Of a DNA stretch of 64,000 nt, positions 1 through 10,109 are shown in pieces. Under the pieces are notes generated by a model. It searched no databases, was not told where the DNA came from, and saw only the letters and a program-made list of their open reading frames with translations. Source of the DNA: Enchytraeus crypticus (Eukaryota; Annelida; Clitellata; Enchytraeida; Enchytraeidae); contig CAJHZI010000758.1 of NCBI GenBank assembly GCA_905160935.1, positions 220,001 through 284,000 of the forward strand, read 5' to 3'. Positions within the stretch are counted from its first letter, which is position 1, and each line of letters begins with the position of its first letter. Position numbers and translations under genes: made by a program.

Positions 1-127
1 AGAACGTTAGCTGATTTAAAGACCCACTCGAATGTGGAAATGAAGAGGAAAGCGGAATACAGAGAAGAATTGATACGTTATATGCCATGGACCTGCCAGT
101 AGGCAGTGCCATAATTATAAGAGATAG
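1..127 (+). mobile_element. LINE family A, 3' end fragment
   Basis: Matches the 3' terminus seen in better form at 5935-6690: the coding tail with the MKRKAE segment, then the terminal hairpin CTGCC-AGTA-GGCAG (around 97-111) and an A/G-rich end. It is truncated by the window edge. It sits just upstream of the first caspase exon. Confidence 0.75.
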
Positions 128-182
128 AATGATATACTAAGAAAAGGTAATACATAAAATGTCCGAGAATTTTGATTTGTAG

Positions 183-330
183 TCTGCGAAGGAACAACGT
201 CTCGACGTGGCCGAGATGATGCAGTGTGACAGCGCAGTGGTGGCCCCTGAGGTACACGCTGACAGCGTACAGCCAAAGGCTCGCATTCCTAAAGAGGCTG
301 ACTTCCTCTACATCTTCTCTACGCCTCTGA
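183..330 (+). CDS. Gene A exon: degenerate active-site loop and linker
   Basis: Acceptor ATTTGTAG ends at 182; the exon starts in phase 0 and ends in phase 1 (148 nt), exactly like the equivalent exons at 8452-8596 (gene B) and 16730-16856 (gene C). Read in the frame needed for the small subunit it begins S-A-K-E-Q-R-L-D, in register with the A-C-R-G-x-x-L-D of active caspases. Shifted by one base it reads C-E-G-T-T, so a -1 change near the acceptor and a +1 change before CTCGAC may have replaced the motif. Confidence 0.75.
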
Positions 331-1560
331 GTGAGTCACACACAGCGCCCCTGGTGTCTGCTTTTTGTAATAAAATCTTTATTCACATTTTGTGCGATAA
401 TAAATCATGCAAGTATTTTGGACCAAATGGATTACATCGACGTTTAAACGAGTTTCTGAAGACGTGTTTAGATTCTCGTGTTATGTCCGGGCCGCTAAAG
501 GTACATCAATAGAAGGCTCAAAGTATCGTAACACTATAAGAGGTAATTAAACAATATCTGAAGAAGGCCATCCCGAAGAAATATTTTACCCAAGCTATAG
601 GTTACATTGAAGGTGTGGATAAGTTATCAACTGGCTAGCCTTTTGCAAAGATACTACCTTATTCTTATACTACTGGCTGGAGCCAGTGGCGATGTCGGTA
701 AGATATTCGACCGTTGATCAGTGTGTGCGGGGTTCAAATCCTAGGATCGCCGTCACTGATATCGCTTTCGAGTGATGAAACTGACGTTAATATTAGCTTT
801 TTTTATTAATCGTTAGAGTGCTCTTGATGAAGCGTCACAACTGACAGTGAGTATGTATATATAGGGCCTACCTTGACCTGTCACTTTGCAGCAGATCACT
901 ATAAAGAGAATTCAATTACAATTTCAACTAAAATCAATTCCTTCTTGCAGAGAGTAAAATCTTGTACATCTGCAAGAAAATAGCGAGAATGAACATAACG
1001 ATTTAGCTGTTTAAATATGTGAACTTAAAGTAATGGATATCATTTAGTATGATTATTTCTTTAGATTTCTAGAGTTTATACTCCTATCATCTTTGCACTG
1101 GTTGTCTGGATTTGTGATTTTGCGGCATCTTTTTGGACCCCTTTGTATTTTCTCGTGACTTGAGTTATTTTCAGTAGCGTTCGACATCGTCATTGACGAC
1201 AATCTCTCTCTCTCTCTCTCTCTCAGTGCACCTGCCTACTGGCAGGTTCACGGAATAAAACGCCTCCACTCATCTGCATCTTGCACCTTCCTCTTCTTTC
1301 CCTTTTGAAGACAGTAGCACACTATAATTGTTGATGCTTTTTTATTGGTATCATTTTCAGAAAAGCCTGCCTACTGCGATAGTAACGGCTCTATGTTTAT
1401 TCAAGCACTGGACTATGTTCTATGTAGATCCACTAGCAATCAGGAGATACACGAGATTCTGACGAGAATTAATCGTCACCTCTACGAGAATGTATCAAAT
1501 CGCCGACAGGTGGCGACGTTCTCGTCAATGCTAACAAAGGAGCTCTACATTAAGTCGTAA
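183..1560 (+). CDS. Caspase-like gene A, last two exons (catalytically impaired)
   Basis: This is the 3' end of a caspase-family gene; earlier exons lie left of the window. Exon 183-330 covers the active-site loop, inter-subunit linker and start of the small subunit; exon 1361-1560 completes the small subunit. Donor GTGAGT at 331 and acceptor TTTTCAG at 1354-1360 join in phase 1 to give one open frame ending in TAA. Recognisable caspase blocks are IPKEADFLYIFST, then GSMFIQAL, then SMLTKELY at the end. Active caspases carry ACRG, an S1-pocket Arg and a GSW Trp at the matching places; here they read S-A-K-E, no Arg (segment AYCDSN) and Met. The protein is probably a non-proteolytic relative (regulator or decoy), or a young pseudogene. 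The intact frame favours the former, but I cannot decide. Confidence 0.8.
674..806 (+). mobile_element. SINE-1 (tRNA-derived head, LINE-D-like tail)
   Basis: Polymerase III-like boxes: A-box-like TGGCGATGTCGG and B-box-like GGGTTCAAATCC. The tail contains GTCACTGATATCGC and ACTGACGTTAA, followed by T-rich sequence. Similar copies occur on both strands at 1573, 1747, 2244, 17870, 35202 and elsewhere. Confidence 0.75.
1125..1306 (-). mobile_element. F5 repeat piece plus LINE family A 3' end
   Basis: The left part (to about 1202) matches the F5 repeat in reverse (GTTCGACATCGTCATTGACGAC). The right part is a CT tract followed by the LINE-A terminal hairpin GCCTACTGGC and the GCCTCCACTC block, meaning a minus-strand LINE-A copy of roughly 100 bp. 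Confidence 0.65.
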
Positions 1561-1572
1561 AGAGCACTTTAA

Positions 1573-1710
1573 AGCTAAAAAGCTAAGGTTAACGTCATAA
1601 CAGTTTCCTCATTCGAAAGCGATGTCAGTGACGGGCGAGCCCAGGATTTGAACCCGCACCTACTGATCCGCGGTCTAGTATCTTACCTACTTCGCCACTG
1701 GCTCTAGCTT
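1573..1710 (-). mobile_element. SINE-1, antisense to caspase gene A
   Basis: Reverse copy of SINE-1, with a B box read on the minus strand (complement GGATTTGAACCC). It begins about 13 bp after the stop codon of gene A, so it probably lies in that gene's 3' UTR. With the plus-strand copy at 1747-1885 it forms an inverted SINE pair. Confidence 0.75.
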
Positions 1711-1746
1711 TAGAACCATGTAGTCCACAGTAGAGTTCACTATAAA

Positions 1747-1885
1747 CTGGAGCTCGGTAAGGTAAGGTCGGTAAGGTACTCGACCGTGGATCAGTATATA
1801 GTATCAGCATGTGTGGGGTTCAAATCCTTGGCTCGGCCGACACTGACATCGCTTTCGAGTGAGAAAACTGATGTTAACAAGAGAT
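1747..1885 (+). mobile_element. SINE-1 copy with short internal insertion
   Basis: Contains GGTAAGGTCGGTAAGG, B box GGGGTTCAAATCC and the tail AACTGATGTTAAC. The middle carries extra bases (TATAGTATCAGCATG) compared with other copies. Confidence 0.7.
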
Positions 1886-2243
1886 TTTTTATCTTTTACT
1901 ATCTTTACATTTGTGCATTTCTTAGAGACTTTAGAAGGTTTTTTCTTCTTTCGAAGAGACTTTAGAAGGCTTTTTCTTCTTTCAAAGAGACCTTAGAATG
2001 TTTTTCTTCGTGCAACATTCAAAGTTTAGAGAGCTCGTGCTCTAACATCTGTATGTATAATGTATTTTGACATACACGTATATCGAAAATATCGTATAAT
2101 AGATGCAATGATTAGATTTCATGGTTAGGCTATGTAACAGCCTAACCTTTAACAGAGATGGCCAATGTATAATAACATCTACCACTTTCGACAGCATTAA
2201 ATTATATACAAATTATTAGGGTACTTATTCAGTATTTCATTTT

Positions 2244-2372
2244 CGGCTGGAGCCAGTGGCGATGTCGGTAAGATACTCGATCGCGGCTCAGTATATGCGG
2301 GGTTCAAATCTTGGGCTCGCTCGTCACTGACACTGCTTTCGAGTGAGAAAATTGACGTTAACATTAGCTTTT
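2244..2372 (+). mobile_element. SINE-1 copy
   Basis: Carries the full head (GGCTGGAGCCAGTGGCGATG), B box GGGGTTCAAATC and the ATTGACGTTAACATTAGC tail. Confidence 0.8.
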
Positions 2373-2835
2373 ACCAGTGATAGTTACATAAGAGACATTG
2401 CTATCTGATCGACTCGGCCGGTAATCGAATACACGATAGATCAGTGTACCTCGGGTTCGGTCGATAAAAACTATTGTCATTACTTGTCGCCCTACACACT
2501 CGAGCTCTTTAGTCATGCATTCGAACCTGTGATTGAATTGTAAGCATCCTTGATTTTCTAAGAAAGCTTGGGTTTTCTGCTTAATATTTTGTTCTTAAAC
2601 GTTTATCCTAGCTAGTTGACTGCACAGTTTCGGATCGAACTTTAATTAACACTAATGTAGTTTCGAGTTGTTCTGGCGGTAAAGATATAAAGCACAGGCT
2701 CTTGAAAAGAGCCAATGAAAATCCTTTCCGAAGTCATTATTTTTCCAAGGATAAAATGGCTCCGTTAAGATTTGGTAAAAGACAAAATATTCGTGGTTGT
2801 TACATTTTCTTGGTCGGTAAAGTGCTCCTTCTTCT

Positions 2836-3095
2836 TTTTCTTCTTCTATTGCACTGCCTAACGGCAGGTCCATGGCGTATAACTCTTCCAAGTAATTATA
2901 TCCTCAGCCTTCCTTTTTATCTCTAAATATGAATATTTCCATCAGATAATCCTGCATCCCACGTCTCGGTTTCCTCTAACACTTTTCCCTTGCATATTTC
3001 CTTCTATTGCATCCTTTAGCAAACCACCCTCTCTCTTACATTATGTCCTATCCAGCTTTTCTTTTCATTTCTTATCAAAGTTATTGACTTCCTAC
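2836..3095 (-). mobile_element. LINE family A, diverged 3' fragment
   Basis: Contains GCACTGCCTAACGGCAGG (hairpin variant) followed by GGCGTATAACTC and the GTCTCGGTTTCC and TTATGTCCTATCCAGC blocks that correspond to the RT C-terminal coding end in reverse. It is more diverged than other copies. Short overlapping open frames here come from this fragment. Confidence 0.6.
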
Positions 3096-3312
3096 CTAAA
3101 AAAAATAAAAACAATCGCTCCTAATGAGTGAGAAAGTATACTGTGAGTATTAACATATACCTTGGACCTGCCAATTGGAAGAACACGAGAGACAGAGAAA
3201 ATCTATAGTGTATTTAATTTAAGCAACAACAACAGTATTACAACATTTCGCTTTAATACCAGGTTCATAGCCCTCTTCAACGTTTCATTCGTAAAGTTAC
3301 TTTTCCTTTAAC

Positions 3313-3800
3313 CATAGATGAAAAAACCTTCTTAAAAAAAATAAAACGTTAAAAAACGAGTTTTTTCCCAAAAAATAAAAAACGTTGAAAAAAAACCTTA
3401 GTAGCGTACACGTAGGCTTGCATATATATTACCATGCCTTCATTCCTTAACACTAAGCAATTTTAATACAACTAGACTTGATCTAAAGTTTTAAATTTCT
3501 AAAGTATGTCCATAGACTCCATACAAATATACACAAATACTTTCAGGTCACATACAGCCGCACTGTCAGTTATTCATAATTATCAATACAAGAAAATTTA
3601 AATCCGTAAGAAATTAGGAATAGACAATGTCTTAAAAATTAGAACATCTGCCTAACTAGGAAAATAAAATTGTAATGAATTACCTTTTATATAGTGATGT
3701 TTACGTTTTTTACGTTTTTTATTTAATAAAAAATAAAAAACGTAAAAAGCGCGTTTTTTAACAGATATAAAAAACGTAAAAAACGTTTTTTTCATCTATG
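3313..3800. mobile_element. hAT-like MITE with terminal inverted repeats and 8-bp TSD
   Basis: The ends are CATAGATGAAAAAA (3313-3326) and its inverse TTTTTTCATCTATG (3787-3800). The flanks carry a perfect 8-bp direct repeat CCTTTAAC at 3305-3312 and 3801-3808. Eight-base target duplications are the hallmark of the hAT superfamily. The element has no transposase frame and is 488 bp, so it is non-autonomous. Much of the interior near the ends is self-complementary (AAAAACGT and ACGTTTTT blocks). A related end is at 57590-57697. Confidence 0.8.
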
Positions 3801-3814
3801 CCTTTAACGGTCTC

Positions 3815-3950
3815 TGTGTACTTGTGGTCTCTGTGTACTCAGTCGTCATTGTGTGGTGCTTTGGCGCCTGTTTGTGTAGAGTCCGCAAGAGACGTCTCTG
3901 ACATTGCCTTAAGGCGAGAAACCGGACGTTAAATTCTTATTGATTGATTT
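3815..3950 (+). mobile_element. LINE family C 3' end
   Basis: Contains CTCTGACATTGCC, then GAAACCGGACGTTAAATTC and a TTGATTGATT tail. The same sequence occurs in reverse at 35998-36140. The ending resembles that of LINE family D (GGACGTTAAACC). Confidence 0.6.
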
Positions 3951-4755
3951 ATTTTACCCATATTAATTTTTTATATTTTTATTAGGCTAATTCCGTTAAC
4001 TTCGACAAATTCTGAGCATACAATATCAAAGCATATCTTTAATTTACACGAGCACACACGTGTAAATTGCATTTGGTAGATTAAATTTTGTACTTGTTAA
4101 AAATATATAGCACAACTGTATTTCTGAAACCATTAAATTGTATAATATCATATTATGATATTAATAAAGAATAATGAATTAAAAGTTATTTTTATCATTA
4201 CAGTATTTTTCCCTAACATAGGCTAATTTAGACATTTCTAGGCTTAGCCTAATTTTAATACAAGTAAAAATCTTAGCTAATTAATTTTACTTTTTCTATA
4301 ATAATTATTATAAAATTACAATTAATTAACTAGGCTTTTAGATATTGTCTAGTTACTTTGTTACGTTTCGTTGCAGTATTTTTCCCTGGCACAACTTAGT
4401 TATTTCTAAGCTTAAGCAAGTTTTAGCACTTAGAAAATCTTAATTAATTGCCATTTGTATTATAATAATTACAAAATTACAAAATTAATTAATTAAGACT
4501 TTAATTAATATTAAGTTAGTTTATTCATTTACTTGGTTTAATTGATCACTTACGCTCTTCAATGAATATTGTGACACAAAATATTTTAATTTATACTCAA
4601 ACATTTTTAAACTTTCTCCAACATATACATGTAAATCAATAGATATTATTATGCACACTTTAGCATAAAGTCAAAAGGCTGATATAATAACATATTAAAA
4701 ATAAACTATCATAAAAACTTTCACAGCAGTTTCTTTTATGTTTCTTTGATTTTGG
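3951..4755. other. AT-rich stretch without recognisable gene
   Basis: Very AT-rich sequence with two loosely similar sub-segments (around 4200-4290 and 4375-4450, both with CAGTATTTTTCCCT and a TAGGCT/AAGCTTA-type follow-up), which suggests an old local duplication. I see no exon or RNA gene. Confidence 0.4.
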
Positions 4756-4794
4756 ATGAGATTTAAGATAATCTCTCTCTCTCTATTTGTTTCA

Positions 4795-5135
4795 TTCCTT
4801 CGTGCTCTGGAAAGTTGCAGGCCCAAGACACATAGAAATGTAAAATCAGATTTCACAGTAAATTATAACATTCACGAATTAACAAGTTGGTCCCATAGTA
4901 AGAGTTTTAAGCCAATATCAAAGTTATCTGATACGTTATCTCGTCTTCACATTCACTCGTCATAAAGAAGACGAGGGAAGACCTTGAGAACAATGGGTAT
5001 GAGTAGATTCAGCACGTAGTATAAAGTTGTAGACCCAAGATACATATCGACGTAAAGTCAGCTTTCACGGTAAGATAGAAGATTCATGAATTAACAAGTT
5101 GGTTCCATCATAAGGCTAAATCTTTTCAATCCTTA
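4795..5135. repeat. Diverged local duplication
   Basis: Segments around 4810-4905 and 5020-5112 share AAGTTGCAGGCCCAAGAC versus AAGTTGTAGACCCAAGAT, followed by matching GTAAAATCAG and GAATTAACAAGTTGGT blocks. A short open frame here (4756-4965) is not convincing as a gene. Confidence 0.5.
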
Positions 5136-5352
5136 ATGTTGCCTTAATCTTGGGCATATATGGTTTCTGAGGGGGTTTCCTATCATAATCCTTGCTTAGT
5201 CGCATTTTACTGGACTACAGCGTCTTTGTTCAAGCCGATCAAGTCAGATTTGGCCCTTTTACTGATCCGAACACAACATGGGAAAAAATTATCTAATTTA
5301 AATTTCATGAAATCCATTTCTATTTCATTTTAAACATTTTCTTGCTAAAATT

Positions 5353-5573
5353 CTATTTCCTGGGAAAGTAGAAGTCTTTCAGTAGCGTAGACTCAAATGA
5401 GGGCATTTGGCTGACTTCCTTTTCATTGTACATTAAATTCCTTTGCGCCACTTCCCTGTTCACCTCCAACATCAATTTGAACAAATCCACATTCGTTCCG
5501 GATTCATCCAGAACCTTGCAAAGAGACTGAATGAATATTGATCCAGTCTGTGCATTCCTATAGCTGACGTATG
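5353..5573 (-). CDS. Caspase B exon 4: small subunit and stop
   Basis: Acceptor CCTGAGCAG precedes position 5573; the exon enters in phase 1 (first bases CA complete a GCA codon) and runs 72 codons to TAG at 5353-5355. Motifs are YVSYRN, GSIFIQSLC, EVNREVA and the terminal STLLKDFYFP, matching the caspase small subunit in order and spacing. The exon has no start codon and is short. Confidence 0.88.
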
Positions 5574-5878
5574 CTGCTCAGGTTTTAAAAAACCGCAAAG
5601 TTAGACACACATTAGAGGTAAAAGGTTAATGCACATTGTAATTATCTTCCATGATTATATCTATTACTTTTGATAGATGTCGAAACCGTTAGACATTTTA
5701 TAGACGATGTTTGTTTAGGCTACCAGTTCTGCACTTGTTAGAGATTTTACTCTCTAAATAAGGCTACCGGCCGGGAATTGATCCCAGAACATTAGAAGTG
5801 GTTCCTCAAAACTTAATTAGGATAATTACATGTATGATTCTATATATAAATATATATATATATATATATACAGTATAT

Positions 5879-5927
<49 letters not shown>

Positions 5928-8766
5928 AAATTATATATAAACTTCTGCAGTCCTGCAGTTTGAGACTGGACTGCAGAAGCTGAATGATACGGCATTGAGA
6001 TATGGCATGAAGATTAACATCAAAACGACAAAAGAGATGAAAGTGTCTCAGAATAGAGGTGAACTCAATATTATAATAAATGGTACGAAATAGGAACAGG
6101 TAAGGAGTTTCAAATATTTTTTTCATACTATACGAGATGATTGAAAATGTAAGACTGAAGTATGCAGTAGGATTGCACATGCAAAAGCGGCCTATGGTAA
6201 TAGGAAGGAACTTTTAACAAAGAGTCTGAAGAAAGACACAAAGATAAAGATAGTGAAAACTTTGGTTTGGACCACGTAAAATATGGACGTGAAACATGGA
6301 CCTTAAGGAAGGAAGATATTAGGAAACTGGAGGCATTGGAAATGTGGATTTGGAGATGAATGGAGAGGATTAGCTGGACTCAAAAGGTTACAAATGAGGA
6401 AGTTCTGGAGAGAGTTGGTACAGATAGACAGTTGATAAATGTATTAAGAAATAGGAAGACGAGTTGGATAGGACACATTCTAAGGGGGGAAGGTCTATTA
6501 AGAGAGGTCATAGAAGGTAGAATGGAAGGAAAAAGAGGCGGGCGGGGCAGGCCGAGATTAGGTATGTTAGATGATTTTAAGACCCACTCATATGTGGAAA
6601 TGAAGAGGAAAGCGGAAGACAGAGAAGAGTGGAGGCGTTATATACCATGGACCTGCCAGTAGGCAGTGCACTAAGAGAGAGAGAGAGCACATAGGCATAC
6701 ACTACAAATCAAACAACAAATAAACCAACGTGAAGAAATTAAAGTTAGTAAACGTGTAAGCGTATACAACGAGACAGATAGGCCTAGGTTAGAAGACAGA
6801 CAGAGAGGAGAAGTATGGAAAGATAAGATGGACTCAAAAGGTTACAACTGAGGAAGTTCTGGAGAGAGTTGGTACAGATAGACAGTTGATAAATGCATTA
6901 TGAAATAGAAAGAAGAGTTGGATAGGACACATTCTAAGGGGAAGGATTACTAAAAGAGGCTATAGCGTTCATACTTACACTATCTTTATCTTTATCTAGA
7001 ATACCAAACGCATTACCTGCTCTAATATCGTTAATGAAGACTATGGTCACAACTCTTTAAAGTAATACCAAAACGTATACCTGATACAAGCCAATGAGTC
7101 TTGACTCTCAATTTAATATTTTCTTTTATTGGACACAGAGTCCAAATAGTCAGGATAATCAGCCTCAGAATTCTCAGTTAAGCTTTTAGATAATACTGAT
7201 TTATGAAAAACGTTAAATCTATCGTAATTATAAAATATCTCAAAAGGCCAGAAACAATAATGCCACTGACAATACAGTAAGGTACTTTTGTCAAAAGAAT
7301 GGAAAAGTTTAGATAAGACAATATTATATGCACTGGAGAAACTTTGTAACTGTATCTCTAATCCAAGCCCTAGTTAAGAATCAAATTGGGATTCAATGGG
7401 ATATGATGATGAATATTATCCACCCGCCTCATACCATGCCATACTAACTTTAAGGACGGTTTAAGCCCATCATATTGAATATCACTTTAGTAGATATAAC
7501 TCTCTTCCCCCCTTCCCAACGTTTAACTTTCCTTATTTTTATATCGTACTACAAGGTAGGTTACCGGTAATGACTGGTATGAAATCGTAAATCGTAAGCA
7601 GCACTCAATCAACTTAATCTTTTTATGTTCCTCTACTAAATTTATTGTTATTTCGATAGTTCAAGCAATATTTATTATTGAGCAGTAATAATGCACATGA
7701 GGTCATGTAACGAAAATAAAGTTATTTGTTAATATTGTGGTTGATAAAACTTGCAAAATTATGATTTTTATATTGGTACAGTATTACAGTATTACGTAAT
7801 CTAATCATTACTTTATTATTCTAATTTAATATTAATAGTCAAATTATTTCCTTAGTTCCCCGTTCCTTATGGTAGATTATTCGTCCTTTTTTAATAACTT
7901 TATTTAAGTAATTTCTCCTTAGGGCTAACTACGAAATATGAACCTACTGTAACTCCTATCTCTCTTTCTTATATATCATAAGTATTGTAAATATATATCA
8001 TAATCAAAAAGAAAAAGATGCTGAAAACCTTGGTTTGGACCACGCTATAATATGGATGTGAAGCTAGGACCTTGAGGAAGGAAGATATTAGGAAACTAGA
8101 GGCATTGGAAATGCGGGTATGGAGAAGAAGAAGAGAACCATGATCATTTGTTTGTAACAGAATCCAAATATACACAAAGCGTATACAACGAGACAGATAG
8201 GCCTAGGCTAGAAGACAGACAGAGAGGAGAAGTATGGAAAGATAAGATGGACTCAAAAGGTTACAACTGAGGAAGTTCAGTAGAGAGTTGGTACAGATAG
8301 ACAGTTGATAAATGCATTATGAAATAGAAAGAAGAGTTGGATAGGACACATTCTAAGGGGAAGGATTACTAAAAGAGGCTATAGCGTTCATACTTATTAC
8401 ACAGAACGATTTAGCTCATAAAAAATGTCAGGTGATCGCAATATATCGTACCTCGCGGCGTGGGGTAGGCGTAAAATGTATCGATTTCCATTTCTTGGTT
8501 CGCACAAGAATCCGGTATATGAGAATCCGGTATAGAAGAATCCGGTACATAAGAATCCGGCACCACACTCGAGTCTGTGCCCCCTCCCCTGCAAGCCTGT
8601 GAAAGATATTTAAAAAATCAGAATTATAAAGAGTACCACTACTACTACTACTATTACTACTACTACTACTACTGCTATTATTATTACTACTATTGCTACT
8701 ACTACTATTACTACTACTACTACTACTAACTACTACAACTACTACTACTACTACTACTACTACTAT

Positions 8767-8836
<70 letters not shown>

Positions 8837-8852
8837 CTACTACTACTACTAC

Positions 8853-8894
<42 letters not shown>

Positions 8895-8980
8895 TAATAA
8901 TGATAAAACGATAATGATAAAACGATAATGATAAAACGATAATGATAATGATAATGATAATGATAGTGATAATGATAATG

Positions 8981-9063
<83 letters not shown>

Positions 9064-9314
9064 GATAATGATGATAATGATAATGATAATGATAATGATA
9101 ATGATAATGATAATGATAATGATAATGATAATGATAATGATATATGATAATGATAATGATAATGATAATGATAATGATAATGATAATGAATGAATGATAT
9201 GATAATGATAATGATAATGATAATGATAATGATAATGATAATGATAATGATAATGATAATGATAATGACAATGATAATGACAATGATAATGATAACGATA
9301 ACGATAAGATAACG

Positions 9315-9351
<37 letters not shown>

Positions 9352-10070
9352 TACAAATAAAAATAAAATATAAAATAATAAAATAAAATAAATAATAAAT
9401 AATAATAATAATAAAGGTTTAACGTCCGTTTCTCATACAAGGATGATATCAGGGACGTCAGGTATGAGAGACGTCAGTAGAGACAGGTATGCTGGCATCA
9501 ATTACATATTTGGGTGCCTTATGTTGTAGGCTTTCGTACACGATAGACGAATAGTTCTAAATTATTCTTTGAGAAATAAGAAGCGGCCAAGTAGACCGTA
9601 ACGTCAGACCAGAGTAATATGAGCATGTCTACTGCTATCAGAGATAAGTCGTGCTGCAACATTCTGAACTTGTTATAACAACAACAACAGAATTAGAGTT
9701 CTACTGTCGTCCATGACAACATTGAGCACTGTGATACCAAATCCAATCCGATGAGCAGAGTTTGGGGTACAAAAACGATGCAAGCCAAAACCCGGGAAGT
9801 CATTCCGAGGAAGGATACTAGTGGTATGGAGGAATATAATCTATTCAATTGACGTTATCCAACGCCATTTCGTGCGCTAATGTTGTCAATGACAACACCG
9901 ATAATTGTTCAAGCAAGTAAGCCGGCGAGCAAAAATTAAAATGATCTAAAAATAGTAGAAAGTCTTTAGTCTAGAAAATAGTTGAAAAATTACAGACATC
10001 AGATTACAGAGTCTTTTGTTCATTAGGCTAAGTTTTCAAATCTTCTATTTATGTTGTAGCTTGTACCTGT

Positions 10071-10109
<39 letters not shown>

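Larger units (their letters stand above)
331..1360 (+). other. Intron of caspase gene A with three repeat insertions
   Basis: A phase-1 intron of 1030 bp. It contains a plus-strand SINE-1 (674-806), a piece of the dispersed repeat F5 on the minus strand (about 1125-1202) and a minus-strand LINE-A 3' end with its CT tract (about 1200-1306). No coding sequence is seen in it. Confidence 0.6.

Noticed and set aside
331..512. Continuation of the caspase A frame to 512
   Set aside because: Similarity ends at 330 with a consensus donor, and the exon at 1361 completes the fold in the right phase.
8693..9283. Long open frames of L, T, N, I, Y/H, M/I and S/L repeats
   Set aside because: They are translations of trinucleotide and hexanucleotide microsatellites on both strands; no start context or non-repetitive sequence.
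9200..9500. CRISPR-like array
   Set aside because: Repeats are simple microsatellites with no spacers; the genome is eukaryotic.
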